A DNA stretch of 64,000 nucleotides from Arcuatula senhousia (GCA_963971305.1 OZ020305.1:12743001-12807000); one strand, 5' to 3'. Counted from the first letter of the stretch, positions 11,801 through 23,780 are shown. The notes: a model not told the origin generated them from the sequence alone. Program-made: numbers and translations.

Positions 11801-12600
11801 GGATTTGTGATTAAAAACTTAATATTTTAAGATAATAATATGAATTCACAGTCGTAGTTACGTGTATTTTTTAACTTGCATTTTTTCATTTATTTTTTTT
11901 ACATATAATCTTTTTATTAACTGTTTGGAAAATTCCAAATGTTTACAAGCCTAATACATATACATGTATAATAATGATGTAACGAGGAATTCAGATAATT
12001 TGTTTGCTAAATTGAATGTTTTACGAGAGAAAAGGGAAAATCCATATAATTTTAAACATGAAATGACATGTAAAAAGATGATGAAATTCGTTCTCAACGT
12101 CATAATTTATTTGTGCGTCATGTTATTGCACATTTTGCAGATACCATTTGATTTATTACATAAACACACAAAAACAAGCTATGTGGACACCTTTTCCTGT
12201 TTTTCGTAATAACAAGCTGACAACTTACTTTAGATGGTTGACAATTATTACGAGATAGCACGCCCTCGTATGGTGCAAGTCTGATGTACGAGTGCATATA
12301 GGTCTTTAGGATGTCTTTTTGTCCCTGTAAAACTGCAGTCAGCTTCATTTAAATGCTTTTTCATTTTGATTTTAAAACTATTTATCAGCAAATTTAAATG
12401 CACAATTAAATAAAATATTCATATTGTTGCAACTCTTCAAGATAGACACAAATATATTATTCTATTGAGAAAAAAAAAACTTCTTTAAAAATTTTCAGTT
12501 TAATTCAAAATAATATTATGAAAATTCTTCGTTTAAACTTTAATCTTTCCTGGCACAATTCCTATTTAACACTTTACTGTTTATAAAACTTCAAGGCACT
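11801..12600. other. Upstream region of the CYP26 gene, no recognised gene
   Basis: AT-rich sequence without exons or bounded repeats. It probably includes distal regulatory DNA of the CYP26 gene, but only the proximal sites listed separately can be pointed to. Confidence 0.4.
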
Positions 12601-12601
12601 G

Positions 12602-12619
12602 TGACCTTACAGTTGACCT
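12602..12619 (-). promoter_or_regulatory. Nuclear-receptor-type direct repeat (DR6) upstream of CYP26
   Basis: Two perfect AGGTCA half-sites on the minus strand (TGACCT on the plus strand) are separated by six bases, about 130 bp upstream of the TATA box of the CYP26 gene. Vertebrate Cyp26a1 promoters carry a proximal retinoic acid response element that induces the gene by its own substrate. The site may play a similar role here, although the spacing is 6 rather than the classical 5. Each half is also an extended AAGGTCA, so monomeric receptors could bind. An E-box CACGTG lies at 12653-12658. Confidence 0.45.
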
Positions 12620-12686
12620 TCTCCTTTCGTCACTTCTGCTATGCCACTCCCCCACGTGTGTCACAAGTTTACGTCGGCTCATGTCA

Positions 12687-12742
12687 GGGGAAAAACTCCC
12701 CAATGGTCAATTGTGTTCATTACACCTCCGCGATATATAAAA
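12687..12742 (+). promoter_or_regulatory. Core promoter of CYP26 (CCAAT and TATA)
   Basis: TATATAAAA at 12734-12742 lies 47 bp upstream of the proposed ATG. A CCAAT sits at 12700-12704, and GGGGAAAAACTCCCC (12687-12701) resembles a Rel/Dorsal-type site. Together they mark a compact TATA promoter with a short 5' leader and support the exon 1 start at 12789. Confidence 0.55.
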
Positions 12743-12788
12743 ATCCAAAGTTCAATTTGTCCTCATCATTTTCTTGAAAAACATTAAC

Positions 12789-15700
12789 ATGCAAATGGAA
12801 AGGATGGATGTTCAGACAAATTTTACCGGATTTTCACAAGTTTGTGCAGATTTTGCTTCGAATTGCAGCATGAATTTTGAATTAAATGGAACATTTCATA
12901 AAACAGAAGTATATCAATCACTGTAAGTTTATGAATTAAATTTTATGAAATTTTAGAAACACTAAAAGAAAATTTATTGAAATATAAAACAAAAAAGTAG
13001 TTCATTTGATATGAAAGGTTAATTGCATTTATAAAATACACATTCGACTAGAAGATAGAAATATAAGAAACATATTTTTAATTTATCACCATTTTATATT
13101 TTTATTTTCATTATCTATTTGTAGTTGAATTTTTATTTTTCAATATAAAATGCGCTCTGTCTTCTTTGCATTTTTTTCTTTATTTTCGTATCATTTTACT
13201 TCGTTTTTATTTTGTGTTGCTTAAAATTTCTTTTTTTTTTAATTTTAAATGTGAAATTCGAAAGAATTCATTCAATAAGTTTATAATAATGGCTCTTTTT
13301 TTATTACTCTGACAATAACATCGTGTCCTCAGATAGGTCAAATAGTTAATTTGTTTCCCTCGTGGCATTGTTAGGAATTTAACATGTTAAATCTAAATCA
13401 TTTACAAAAATATTACATAATATAACATTCCTGTCCTGTTTGGGGCACTTTAAAGTACTTTTATTTAAATTGTGTAATCGACAAACAATCGAAATAATTG
13501 TCTCGACTTGTGCCTGGAGGACAAATTTCACTAAAAACAAAACAGAAAACAATGAGAAACTTTTTATATATTATGTAGAATCATGAATGCATAAAAAGTA
13601 CCAAAGCGGATATCAAAAAACGGCTAACTTCGTTATGCTGTATACATGGTATATGCATAAAGCGAGAAGTATGATCTCTTATCACATAAAATTGAATCAA
13701 AATAATTTGAAGATAGAAGATCAGAAAAATTCGGGAAAAAAAATAAGCAACCAACCCCATTATACCAATTAAAATAAAATTAATTTCGACACCACATCAC
13801 CGGCCATACAAAGAATATATGAAAGTGCTTATGGACATGTATGCGTATGCAGGGAGTCCAATTACATGTTTACATGCATTTACAAAGCTTATGGCTTTCA
13901 TCAAAGTTAGTAAGGTTTTGGGGGCTTTTATTATTTTGTTTTTGCCTCGAAATATTTAGTCCTGTTACAAATTTCGCTAAAATTATACCTAAAACGTGAT
14001 ATTTTCATTGCAGATATTTATGGCAGCTGATATTGGTGCACCTTACCAAAGACTTCCTTGTACCTTTTGTTACCCCTATAGTTCTAACCATAATGTGCTG
14101 CCATTTATGGGAGGTTTACAATGACTGCCTGCGGGACCCCACCTCAGACCTTCCTCTCCCACCCGGGGGTTATGGATTTCCTGTTGTTGGAGAAACATTG
14201 GGTTTCATTCTCCAGGTGAGCTCTTAACAAGATGATTTGCCAAAGAAACCACACCTAGCAACTGAACTCTAAAAAAATTCCAACTAAAGCAAAAATGATT
14301 GCTTTCTATTTCTTGCTTACTGAGTCTTAATAAGCGAAGAGAAAGGGTTTCAAAGCTTGAGAAAAACAAATATATATACTATCAAATGTTTGAGTTTAAG
14401 AAATCATAATCTTTCATTAAAATAATGTTTGAGGGATTATTTTTTAGGCCGGGGGTGTTTTGTTTTGTTTGTTTCTTTGTCTTTTTTTTCCGAAGACAAT
14501 TGGAAAAAAAAAAGATTATGTAAACTTAATTTTTTTATTACAAAATTGCAAATTAAGCTTTTAATCGTCAATAAAACGAATATAATTCCTCCAAAGAGAA
14601 ATACTTTTTTAAAAATATTGTTTAAAAATATTTAATTTTTTTCATTCGATACCTTAAAATCAATTTGCATATTTTTATTCATAGGGTCGAAAATTCTTCG
14701 ATAAACGACGAAATGAGTTCGGGAATGTCTACAAAACTCACATGCTAGGAAAACCAACAATAAGAGTGATTGGTGTAAAGAATGTGAAGCGAATTCTGTC
14801 GAACGAAAACGATCTGGTCACATCACAGTGGCCGAAAAGCACGAAACTCCTCGTAGGCGATGGCAGTCTGACGGCATCAACGGGCAACGTCCATAGTGCT
14901 AGAAAAAAGACACTTTTTAAAGCCTTCACGAGCTCGGCTTTGGATGGTTATACCAAAATTATGCAAGACATTACAAGGGAATACATTGAAAGTTGGTGTT
15001 TTATGCCCAAGATTTTTGGTTATCAGGAATTCAAGAGTTTGACATTTGAACTCTCTTGTAGAGTTTTACTGGGGATCAAAATGAACAAAGCGGAGAAAGA
15101 TGACTTGATGGCACACTTTGACACCTTCTTATCTAATATATTCAGCATACCCATCAAAGTACCAGGGCTAGGACTTTATAAGGTAACGTTCATCTTGGAT
15201 TCTAGAATTACTTTAATCGACTCTCAAAGTTTTGATTAGGATTGTTCTTCAAGTTTGATACACTTTGTCGGTAACCTTCCATTGTTAGGTTTCAAACGCT
15301 GTTTCCGAGAAGTTACTTTTCGAACTGTTAATTTAAAATCGAGAATTTTATATTTATTTATACCGTTATTATACCGTAATCATCATATTAACTCCGTATA
15401 ATCTTAATAAGTAAATTTTAAATTGTTAGAATATTCATTAATGAAATATCATCTATAAAACGTACATGGAACTGTGTGTTTTCAGTTCCTTAACACATGT
15501 AGATTGAATTGATTTGTTTTCTTTTGAAGGGGTTGAAAGCAAGAGAAAAGCTTCTTAATAAAATCGGATCTTGTATAGAACAGAAACAGCGCCAGGGTCC
15601 TTCTCAACGTTTCAATGATGCTTTAAGTTTGCTAATGGACATGTCCGGTGATGGTGAACTCTCCGTAACGGAAATAAAAGACGTCGGTTTAGAGCTACTC

Positions 15701-16653
15701 TTTGCTGGACACGAGACTACAGCCAGTGCTACTGTTTCTATTGTTCTGCAACTGAGTAAACACCCGGATGTCACACAAAAGATACAAGAGGAACTAAAAG
15801 AACACGGATTGTTAGAAGGCTGCAATGGAGATCTGAATCTGGAGAAACTGAACAAGATGAAGTACTTGACTAATGTGGTGAAGGAAGCCATACGAATTAC
15901 ACCGCCTGTCGGTGGTGGATACAGGAAAGCATTGAAAACTTTTGAAATAGATGTAAGTACTTTTTATATAAAAAAAATCTGTCTTTCTTATATACCTCAC
16001 TTTTATCAAGGAAATAACAACTTCTGATGATGTTCTTATAATCATTTAGTTTAATTCGGAATCAAATTTACATGATTTAAGCATTCAGATCAAATCTCCA
16101 GTATTTATGTGCACCAGTTTCTTTTGAAAGGTAATATGTTTTTAGTTTATTAGAATTAATTGCAATTTCATGAGCGTATGATTTTTTTTTAATTTTACAT
16201 CAGTATTGGATGCAACGGACACTGGAGCAAATGCGAATTGGTCTTAATTAGACATGAGAAGCAAGATTTAACTAAATTTTGACTGTATTTAAACCTAATG
16301 AGACATTATTTTTTTTTCATTTCTTAAAGGGTTTCCAGATTCCAAAAGGATGGACTGTTGCTTACAGTATTAGAGACACCCATGAAATTGGGAACCAGTT
16401 GGTTTCAAATCCAGATATATTTGATCCAGATCGATGGAATGCTTTGCAGAAACGTGACCACGAACATTTTATGGCGTTCGGTGGTGGACGAAAAGGTTGT
16501 GCTGGAAAACAGTTTGCCCTTCTCATGTTAAAAATATTTACCGTAGAAATGGTACGGTCTTGCAAATGGTCAATACCAAACGTTAATCCGGATATGGATA
16601 TAATCCCTGTTCCTCACCCAAGTGACAATTTACCTATGACAATTACAAGATAG
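12789..16653 (+). CDS. CYP26: Cytochrome P450 family 26, retinoic acid hydroxylase (five exons, complete)
   Basis: Predicted exons are 12789-12922, 14014-14215, 14685-15182, 15530-15952 and 16330-16653. All introns are GT-AG and all phases agree, giving 526 aa (vertebrate CYP26 about 500). CYP26 enzymes are ER-membrane haem monooxygenases that oxidise all-trans retinoic acid at C4/C18 and clear it. Visible features: a hydrophobic anchor at about 46-80; the proline hinge LPLPPGG; CYP26-like VTSQWPKST; the I-helix AGHETT (337-342); ExxR as EAIR (397-400) followed by TPPVGGGYRKALKTFE; PKGW..AYSIRDTH; and the haem loop FGGGRKGCAG with Cys476. The first 44 residues form an N-terminal extension not usual in vertebrate enzymes. 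They are supported by the TATA box and splice phase only. Residues after the hinge are certain as CYP26 class; the paralogue is not assignable. Confidence 0.93.
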
Positions 16654-17903
16654 ACTCCAGGAACGATAACTCTTTAGAAAGAAATCCCGGTGTTGGAAGA
16701 AATCCATACTTGTTTATTAAATGTACATAAGCAAGATTCAATGTTGATAATTTACTTGAAACAAAGAATTTGACCTCTCTTTTTCTCAGGGTATTATTTA
16801 ATAAGCTTAATGATGTTTTATTTATTGAATTTGTATTTGTTTTTAATTACATGTATTATAAGTCATTTTGTTTTGTTATTTGATACGCTTAATTCCACAA
16901 AACTGTATTTATTTATTTTTATATCAGTGTATTTTATAATTTATTCTGTTAATCATGTTAATAGAAGCTTGTGTTGGTTTCATATGAAATTTGTAAAATA
17001 AGTTAAAAATCATAGTTGTTTTCCTTTTTGTGCCTTGATACAAACACGTAAATCAAGAACGTCCTTGTTCGATTGTGTTTTACAATTCACCTCAAAGAAC
17101 AAAACATATAGAAAAATATTTAAGGCTGCCTCTTAAGTATTTTGATCACTGTAGACCCACAGGACCCGTTCTAGCAAAAGATTGCGACCGATAGAAGCAA
17201 TTGAGTATAAAAGAGCCATTCAAACATCGTAAGTTAGAAAAGCCGCCCCGCCCCAAAAAAAATCTATGGACAAAAAGACAAAACGGATAAAAAACGAACA
17301 GCACAGCACACAAATAACACAGACATAAACAAACACTTGAATGTGAACTCAAGTCGAAACGTGCTCTACCGGTAAGCAGTAATCTGCACATACATTGTAC
17401 ATTAGTGCATCACATCTAACACAAAAACGGCTGCATTTGATCACAAGGTTATTGTGTTGATCACACCATGTAAATCCTAGACAAAGACAAGAATTCGATT
17501 TTTCAGATACCTTGGTCATCTGAAATTTACCTTCTAAATACCAAATTTTAGTATCCTATTAGCAATGCAACATGCATTAACAACATATATTTGACCTTAT
17601 ACGAAGCACCTGTACAAGTTCACTTTGATGCTTTTACAGAGAACCGCAATTAATTTGCGTTGTTTTCTGGTTTCCTTATAGGGTTTTATTGAGGTCTTTG
17701 ATTGGTTGTTAATTTATTTATTTGTTTAGGTTTCCTTTGGTGAGGGGGTCTTTTTTTTAAACTATGATTTGATCTCTTTTCCTCTCAAAGACTCATGACT
17801 GTATTAGTTTCACTCCTAGGAACACGCGAATCGATCCAGGTAATTTTTACTAACACTTTATATAGGCAAACAGAGTTTAAAGATTTTTACTAACATGTTA
17901 AGG
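16654..17903. other. Spacer between CYP26 and the giant transposon
   Basis: No gene recognised. 17817-17845 (CCTAGGAACACGCGAATCG and onward) is the inverted counterpart of 46406-46434 on the far side of the transposon. The small open frame at 17146-17391 has no support. Confidence 0.5.
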
Positions 17904-17909
17904 ATTTTT
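17904..17909. repeat. Target site duplication, left (ATTTTT)
   Basis: The six bases ATTTTT abut the outermost TIR base and are repeated exactly at 46139-46144 after the right TIR. The AT-rich, low-complexity sequence limits certainty about exact length. Confidence 0.75.
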
Positions 17910-19282
17910 TATGGAACGCCCTAGCTGTCATATATTAGTTAGAAGCAAAATGTAATGTAAAACAACAAAACGTACAGTTAATCTATCATGACGTTGAGTC
18001 AAAATAACGTGATGTTGAGTCTAGCTTATATGATCTTATATGACGTTGTGTCAAGATTTCATTTTGTTAAGTCCAGATTTTATGCAGCTGTGTCAAGATA
18101 TCATGATGATTTGTTCAGATATACCAAGGCAAAGTCCAGTTTTACAATCGATATGCTAATGTGATAAAATGCATTTTACAAACCGCACAATGTAACGCTT
18201 AAACAAAAAGAATTAAAGATAAATAAACTGATCATACGGTTGAAAATGTAGATTGCAATGTTAAAGAACAAATCATGATGTTAAGATATCGTGGTGTTGA
18301 GTAAAGATAGCAAGATGTTGAGTATAGCTTATATGACGCTGTATCAAGATTTCATGGTGTTGCGCCCAAATCTTATGCGGCTGTGTCAATATATTTTGAT
18401 GTGTTGTTTAAATATGTAAAGGTAATGGCCGATTTTCAAAACGAATTGCTCGAGTCATTTGATAAAATGCATATTACAAACTACAAAATGTAACGTTTAA
18501 ACAAAAAGAAGTATAGTTAAATATACTAATGATACAGTGGAAAATATAGATGTAAATGTTAAACTACAAAACGTAATGTTGAAATATCGTAACGTTGGGT
18601 GAAGATAACGTAATGTAGAGTTTAGATTAAAAAATGTTATACCGAATCTTCATTATGATATGCTATTTTATAAAATGCTTTTTAAAAATAACAAAATGTA
18701 AAGCCGAGACAAAAGTAGTAAAGTTTAAATCAACGAATGGCATTGTTGAAAAAGTAGGTCGTAAAGTAAAACAATGGAACGGGAAGTTGTAAAAGCGTGA
18801 TGTTGAGTGAGAGACAGCGTCAAGTTGGGTCCAAATGTTGTGATGATGAGTTTTGATATAAAGATGAAATGCCAAATATTCCTGACGATATGATTATTTA
18901 TTAAACTCATTTTATAAATTACAATTTGTAAAGCTTCAACAGAAAAAGGTAGTCCTAATAATCTTATGACATGGCCGATAAAGTCATTTGTAACTGTTAT
19001 ACATCGGAACGTAAAGTTGAGATATCATGACGTTAAGTCCAAATGTCATGATGATGAGTTAAAAAAAAGGTATTAAACTGAATATACTTGTTGATATGCT
19101 TTATCTTGTTAAACCTTATTATAATCCATATAATGTAAGCTTTAAATGGAGTAAACGATTGCTAAAGAAAGCTGGCTGATAGTTCTAAGTTTGTTTTGTA
19201 TGGTTTACTTTTAGTTGTGCTTATTTGAAATTTCAATATTATAAATTCAACGTAATGTTGTATTTGTTGTAACTTCTATATG
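17910..19282 (+). repeat. Left terminal inverted repeat (~1.37 kb)
   Basis: It is the reverse complement of 44784-46138 with only scattered substitutions and small indels (for example a ~14-bp TATATGATCT-type duplication near 18030 on the left). Internally it is made of about five diverged tandem units, starting near 17955, 18255, 18558, 18757 and 19005. Each has an array of ~20-bp motifs related to ATGACGTTGAGTCAAGAT followed by TGATAAAATGCATTTTACAAA and a TGTAACG..AAAC segment. Perfect AP-1-like TGAGTCA occurs at 17995-18001. Dense subterminal motif arrays are where transposases usually bind. Confidence 0.9.
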
Positions 19283-19314
19283 ACATGTCAGCTGTTTTTT
19301 GTAAAGTTGAAAAT

Positions 19315-19322
19315 TGACGTCA
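19315..19322 (+). promoter_or_regulatory. CRE-type site upstream of the integrase gene
   Basis: A perfect palindromic TGACGTCA lies just inside the left TIR, 200 bp before the integrase ATG. A TTTATATA stretch at about 19500 could serve as a TATA element. The role is inferred from position only. Confidence 0.3.
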
Positions 19323-19521
19323 TGTGGTTTTACAGACTTCATAAAATGTTAAATTCAGCACAGTTTTATTAAATCTATTTGACGTAAAATGCAATTTGTT
19401 CATACGTTTTGAAAACTTCCAGATATTTTGTTTCATTTTACAGGTATTAATTGTCATTTGTTAGTCACAAAATTCCCATTGTGTGTGTATAGTGATCATT
19501 TTATATACATCTTAAATACTT

Positions 19522-20838
19522 ATGGAATCTATTTTGGAGAAACTCCATTTGTCTTATTTAAAACAAACTTTTGAAAAAGAGAAAGTTACTCCAGATTTGA
19601 TTTGTATGCTAGCGTCAAATGATTTTCGTCAACTCGGAATAACTAACACCACCGATATGGTCCGACTTAGGACTGAGTGTATAAAATACGGGTCTGAGCA
19701 AGTAGTTAAAGAACCAAGCCAAGGAGGAGCTCCAAAGTTCGGAATCCCGAAAAACATATTGGAAACTTTGATCGAAAGTGGATTTCTCATTTCAGATATA
19801 GCAAAATTGCTGTCAACGTCGGAAAGCACAGTGTATCGCAGAATGCGCCTGTATGGATTAACAAAGAGAGATTTTTCGGACATTGACGATGGTGCATTGG
19901 ACCAAATTATGAACGATATAATGTCGTCTTTTCCAAATTGTGGTGAATGTATGATAAAACAGATGCTTAGTCTAAGAGGGGTAAAAATTCCTAGGTGGCG
20001 TCTCAGGGACAGTATTCATCGAATTGACGACAGAGGTGTTACAGAAAGACGAAAACACAGACTAAAGCGTCGAGTGTATAACGTGTGTGGGGCAAATCAC
20101 TTGTGGCATATTGACACAAATCATAAGCTCATCAGATGGCATTTTGTAATAGTGGGCGGAATCGATGGATTTAGTCGATTAATAACTTTCTTAAAATGTG
20201 CTGACAACAATACTTCTGACACTATCTTGGAATGTTTTCTTACTGCAGTAGATCGGTTTGGATTGCCATATCGAACAAGATCAGACAAGGGTTTGGAAAA
20301 CGTTAAAGTAGCAGACTTCATGATCCTTCATCGAGGCCCCACAGGAATGATAACGGGCAAAAGTACCCATAACCAAAGGATAGAACGTTTATGGCGGGAT
20401 GTTTACGAAGGAGTCCTTTCTTTTTTCTACAACTTGTTTTCTTTTATGGAAGAAGAAAACATACTGGATCCTTTGAATATGACTCATCTTACTGCACTTC
20501 ATTACGTGTACCTCAGCGAAATAAATAGACGATTATCTTTTTGGTCAGAAGCATGGGCGGGGCACAAAATTCGGACTGTCAAGGCCACTCCTTTAGCACT
20601 GTGGACATCAAGTCAACTGCAGGCTCCAGTTGGTATCAATGAAGAAGTTCTTGAAGAATATGGAGTTGAAGGTTTCGTTAGAGAAGATTTTGTCGAAAAT
20701 GAGAGGCCTGTATTTGAACCACTCCAAAGTGACCTTACGGAACATTCTAGATCTCTTTTAGAAAGAACAATAGTTGGAGCAGATTTGAATTTCGGAATTG
20801 AAAATTACATGCACTGTGTACATATTTTGGAGCAGTAG
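19522..20838 (+). CDS. SAM-domain DDE integrase/transposase of the giant element
   Basis: An intact single-exon protein of 438 aa. Residues 3-56 form a SAM (sterile alpha motif) domain with FEKEKVTPDLI and LGITNTTD. Residues about 78-113 form a helix-turn-helix (SDIAKLLSTSESTVYRRM). An RNase H-fold integrase core follows: D198 in HIDTNHK, D255 in RSDKG and E288 in HNQRIERLW, a DD(56)D(32)E arrangement. The flanking RWHFVIVGGIDGFSRLITF is typical of rve-type integrase cores found in animal and fungal genomes as 'integrase core domain' proteins. It should cut the TIR ends and join them to target DNA, consistent with the 6-bp duplication. The SAM domain is unusual for a transposase and resembles that of the HECT protein at the other end. 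An AATAAA follows 10 bp after the stop. Confidence 0.92.
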   Translation: MESILEKLHLSYLKQTFEKEKVTPDLICMLASNDFRQLGITNTTDMVRLRTECIKYGSEQVVKEPSQGGAPKFGIPKNILETLIESGFLISDIAKLLSTSESTVYRRMRLYGLTKRDFSDIDDGALDQIMNDIMSSFPNCGECMIKQMLSLRGVKIPRWRLRDSIHRIDDRGVTERRKHRLKRRVYNVCGANHLWHIDTNHKLIRWHFVIVGGIDGFSRLITFLKCADNNTSDTILECFLTAVDRFGLPYRTRSDKGLENVKVADFMILHRGPTGMITGKSTHNQRIERLWRDVYEGVLSFFYNLFSFMEEENILDPLNMTHLTALHYVYLSEINRRLSFWSEAWAGHKIRTVKATPLALWTSSQLQAPVGINEEVLEEYGVEGFVREDFVENERPVFEPLQSDLTEHSRSLLERTIVGADLNFGIENYMHCVHILEQ

Positions 20839-20848
20839 GATTTATTCA

Positions 20849-20854
20849 AATAAA
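20849..20854 (+). promoter_or_regulatory. Polyadenylation signal of the integrase gene
   Basis: AATAAA sits 10 bp downstream of the TAG stop and supports a short, self-contained transcription unit. Confidence 0.55.
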
Positions 20855-20859
20855 ATTCA

Positions 20860-23490
20860 AAGTGTCTTTTTTATGTGTCAGATAAATTTCATAAATTAAT
20901 AGGAATCTGTAACATTATAGCTAAAGGCTAAACTTAAATTTCTTGTGAGCGATCAATGCGCGCATTGTAAAACGATGCCCCCCCCCCCCCCAAAAAAAAA
21001 AAACCCGAAATAAAAAAACCCAACAAAAACGAACATTCAAAAACTAACAAACAACTGTATAGCAATCAACAATGCTAACTCAAGTCGTAACAAGAGTTTA
21101 CTCAGGTGTTCCAGACGAGTAAGCAGTTCTTGCTTGATATAGCTTTTTCGTTTCCGCCTTTGCTTTGAAAAGAACATACCTCTGTAACTTGTAGTTTACT
21201 GTAAATATTTAAAGAAATACATATGACAACAAAATTTTGCTACGCCTGAAGCGCGTTTCGTCTATTCAAGACTCATCAGAGGCGCTCTACCAAAAATATT
21301 GAAAATGCCAAACACTTTATGATAATGAAGAGCATAGAACAGTAAAACCAAAAAGAAACAAAAATGGGGAACCAAATAATTACTAAGATGATCGACCTAT
21401 GTCTGGGGTTTAAACAATTTTGAAATTTAAACGGATCATTTAAAGCTTTGGTATAATGCTTTGAAAGTTCTTGTAAACAACATTCGGCAGAATTTACAGA
21501 TCACAAAAGTATTCGTTTGTTTTAAGATGTCAGATGACACATAACAGGAGTAATGGCAAAAAAAATCGTATTTCTAAAAAGGACCCATGCAGATGCTTCT
21601 TCAATGAATCGCCAATGTTAACTTGTCCAAAGGATAAGTTGCTTCTGGGATCAAATTGCCTTTCAACCCACGCGGTTATGTGGCAAAAAAATAGAACCGC
21701 AGCAGTGATAGACTTGTCGTAAAAAGCGACCAAAGAGCATACAGTACCTTATAAGCCATTTTGTTTTAGAATGACTGGCGTGGTAACTGGTAGCCCCATT
21801 TGTTTGAATGGGGGAAATCCTGTCATAGTGCAAGCTGAAATTTTCTGACAAAAATTTACAAATTTTAGGCTTATTGAGCTCTACAAAAGTGGTCTTTATG
21901 TCGCCAGATGACCCATTAATAGCATTAAAACCCTGTTAACCACAGTATTGTGAAAAACAAACATAATAAAGCAATTAGTTAAGGAACCATCCTTTCAAAT
22001 CCGCATAGAAAATATTGGTGAAAACAAAAGTATGATTTTTGTTTCCTGGATGATTTCATAATACTTGTGTTTTATTTTGTACAAATATATTTCTTTATGA
22101 TATACAGCTTTGTCTGTATGAATGGCGTTTAACAAATCGAATCGATAGCATTAACCTTTATAGACCTCCATAATTTTGCAATGGATCAGGGTCGGATCCA
22201 GAGGTCCGTGAAAGAGGGGGCGTAATTGCAATAAATGTAAGATTTTGATGAAAATTTGAAGTAGCTTGGTCAATTTTTTACAGAAAAAAAGTAATGGAGG
22301 GGCATGCCCTCCGCCCCCTCAGAATCAGTTGAGTTTATCCCAATGTAGAGCATTTGCCTCATGTGAAAGGTTTTAATAAACAGTGCTCTGAGAAAATAAT
22401 CTGTACTAATTTATTTTTATTGATCGACAGTGTCGGATCCAGAAACATGTATATGGAAACTGGGGAAGGGGTGTTGTTTTACTGTTTATACAAATTCTAA
22501 ATTGGCAATGTGTGTCAACAGAATAAAGGATATGAGGAATTGTCTATATATCAATTTCCTTATCCTGCACCGTCTTGACATGTGCCTGTGGCCGTGTTTG
22601 ATGCTTTTAACAAAGAAACTTCAACAAAACATGTAAAACTTGAGGTGTATACTATCCTGATTCAAAATTTTTAGAGCATATAGGGCCTGAAATGGCAAGA
22701 CATTGTACAAGTCAACAACAAATCGCATAACAAATATTACACGAGTTTACAGAAAAGTATTTCATTCCTGCTGGCACCAGAAAAAAATTGTAAATTTCTA
22801 AAACAACAAACATGAACTCGAAAACTCCGAAAAGTACTAATCGGAACTTTCAAAGTCACCTATCAGATTATCAAAGGTCAAGATCAATCGACGAGGTTGG
22901 TCAGTCAGCACTAATACATAAGCATACAACGTGTCATTAACTTACGACTAAGAGTTCTTGAGATATGAAGTTTATGTATATATATTGTGCCCTATTGGAA
23001 CCTCTGCTTTTACATTGCTATAGTTATTTGTTTTTGAAAATGGTTAAGGTCGCCTAACCGGAAAATCAAGGTCAAGGTGAAAAGATGGGGATGTAAATTT
23101 GTTACTGGAGCATATGCGTTCCAAGACACAGTTCAGTTACAGAGATGCTCGCATAACTTTATAACGCAACAAAAACTATCATTGTTGTAATATCCTTGAA
23201 ATTTTCAGTCACTCGATCTGAAATTCAAGGAAAAACGATGACAATGCAAATATATTTAGATACCGAGGCATTTATAATACACATTTTTATCAACCTAGGA
23301 CTAATTTTTTTTTTTTTTCAAATATGAAGGTGGTTGCAAAACCTTTATCATTACTATCATATGTATTGTAAATTAACCAGAAACTCAGGGTCAATGTCAT
23401 AAGACTAAAATGCAGCTGTGTTGGTAGGTAATGGGGTATTTATTTTATCTAATAAGAGCCTTTTTGTTGAGATGTGGATGTGCTAAAAAA
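20860..23490. other. Interior of the transposon between integrase and repeats
   Basis: No coding exon seen. It holds a C12A12 homopolymer (about 20980-21002), a retroelement remnant with a hammerhead-like core (21235-21292), a fragment of the Helentron-like family (about 21865-21940), and MITE-like pieces beginning GTCGGATCCAGA at about 22191 and 22432. Confidence 0.5.
21235..21292 (-). ncRNA. Hammerhead-ribozyme-like core in a retroelement remnant
   Basis: On the minus strand one reads CTGATGAG (21279-21272), a stem II that can pair (GTCT..AGAC), then CGAAAC (GAAAC at 21259-21255). A short ACGC/GCGT stem III with loop and a GTA cleavage triplet follow. These are the invariant parts of a hammerhead ribozyme. 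Stem I pairing is poor in this copy, so it may be decayed. Hammerheads are known in Penelope-like retroelements and retrozymes of bivalves. A more degenerate relative (AGACAAAACGC) lies on the minus strand at about 11098-11160. Confidence 0.5.
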
Positions 23491-23495
23491 ATTTG

Positions 23496-23780
23496 ATAAA
23501 CTAGATTGGCAGTCTTCCATGGAAGACGTTTGTCGCCTGCGTCCGAAAATATTCAGTAACAGGAAGTAGATGAGTAACGGGCATAAAATCTCTTTACACC
23601 ATATAATACTATATGAGGAAGCTACATACCAAATATCAAGAGGTTGTGACATGTCATTGCCCGGAAAACTGCGACGGAAACTTTTGTGACGCCGCAAGAC
23701 TTTGCAAGACAACGTATGGTGCCAAAGTAACCACTATATGTCGCTTCTGCAACACGTTGCAGGATACATAAAAAGGTTAA
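23496..23780 (+). repeat. Dispersed repeat, copy A (partner at 33001-33310)
   Basis: It shares GGCAGTCTTCCATGGAAGAC or a close variant, ACAGGAAGTAGATGAG, ATATCAAGAGG, TTGCCCGGAAAACTG and CTATATGTCGCTT with 33001-33310. The middle third (ACAGGAAGTAG, CATACCAAATATCAAGAGG) is also the unit of the 168-bp tandem array at 54.4-57.2 kb. Confidence 0.65.

Noticed and set aside
18663..18910. Open frames of 61-70 codons on the minus strand, repeated identically at 45154-45401 on the plus strand
   Set aside because: They are the same TIR sequence seen twice; the frames overlap each other in different registers and show no domain, so they reflect TIR identity, not genes.
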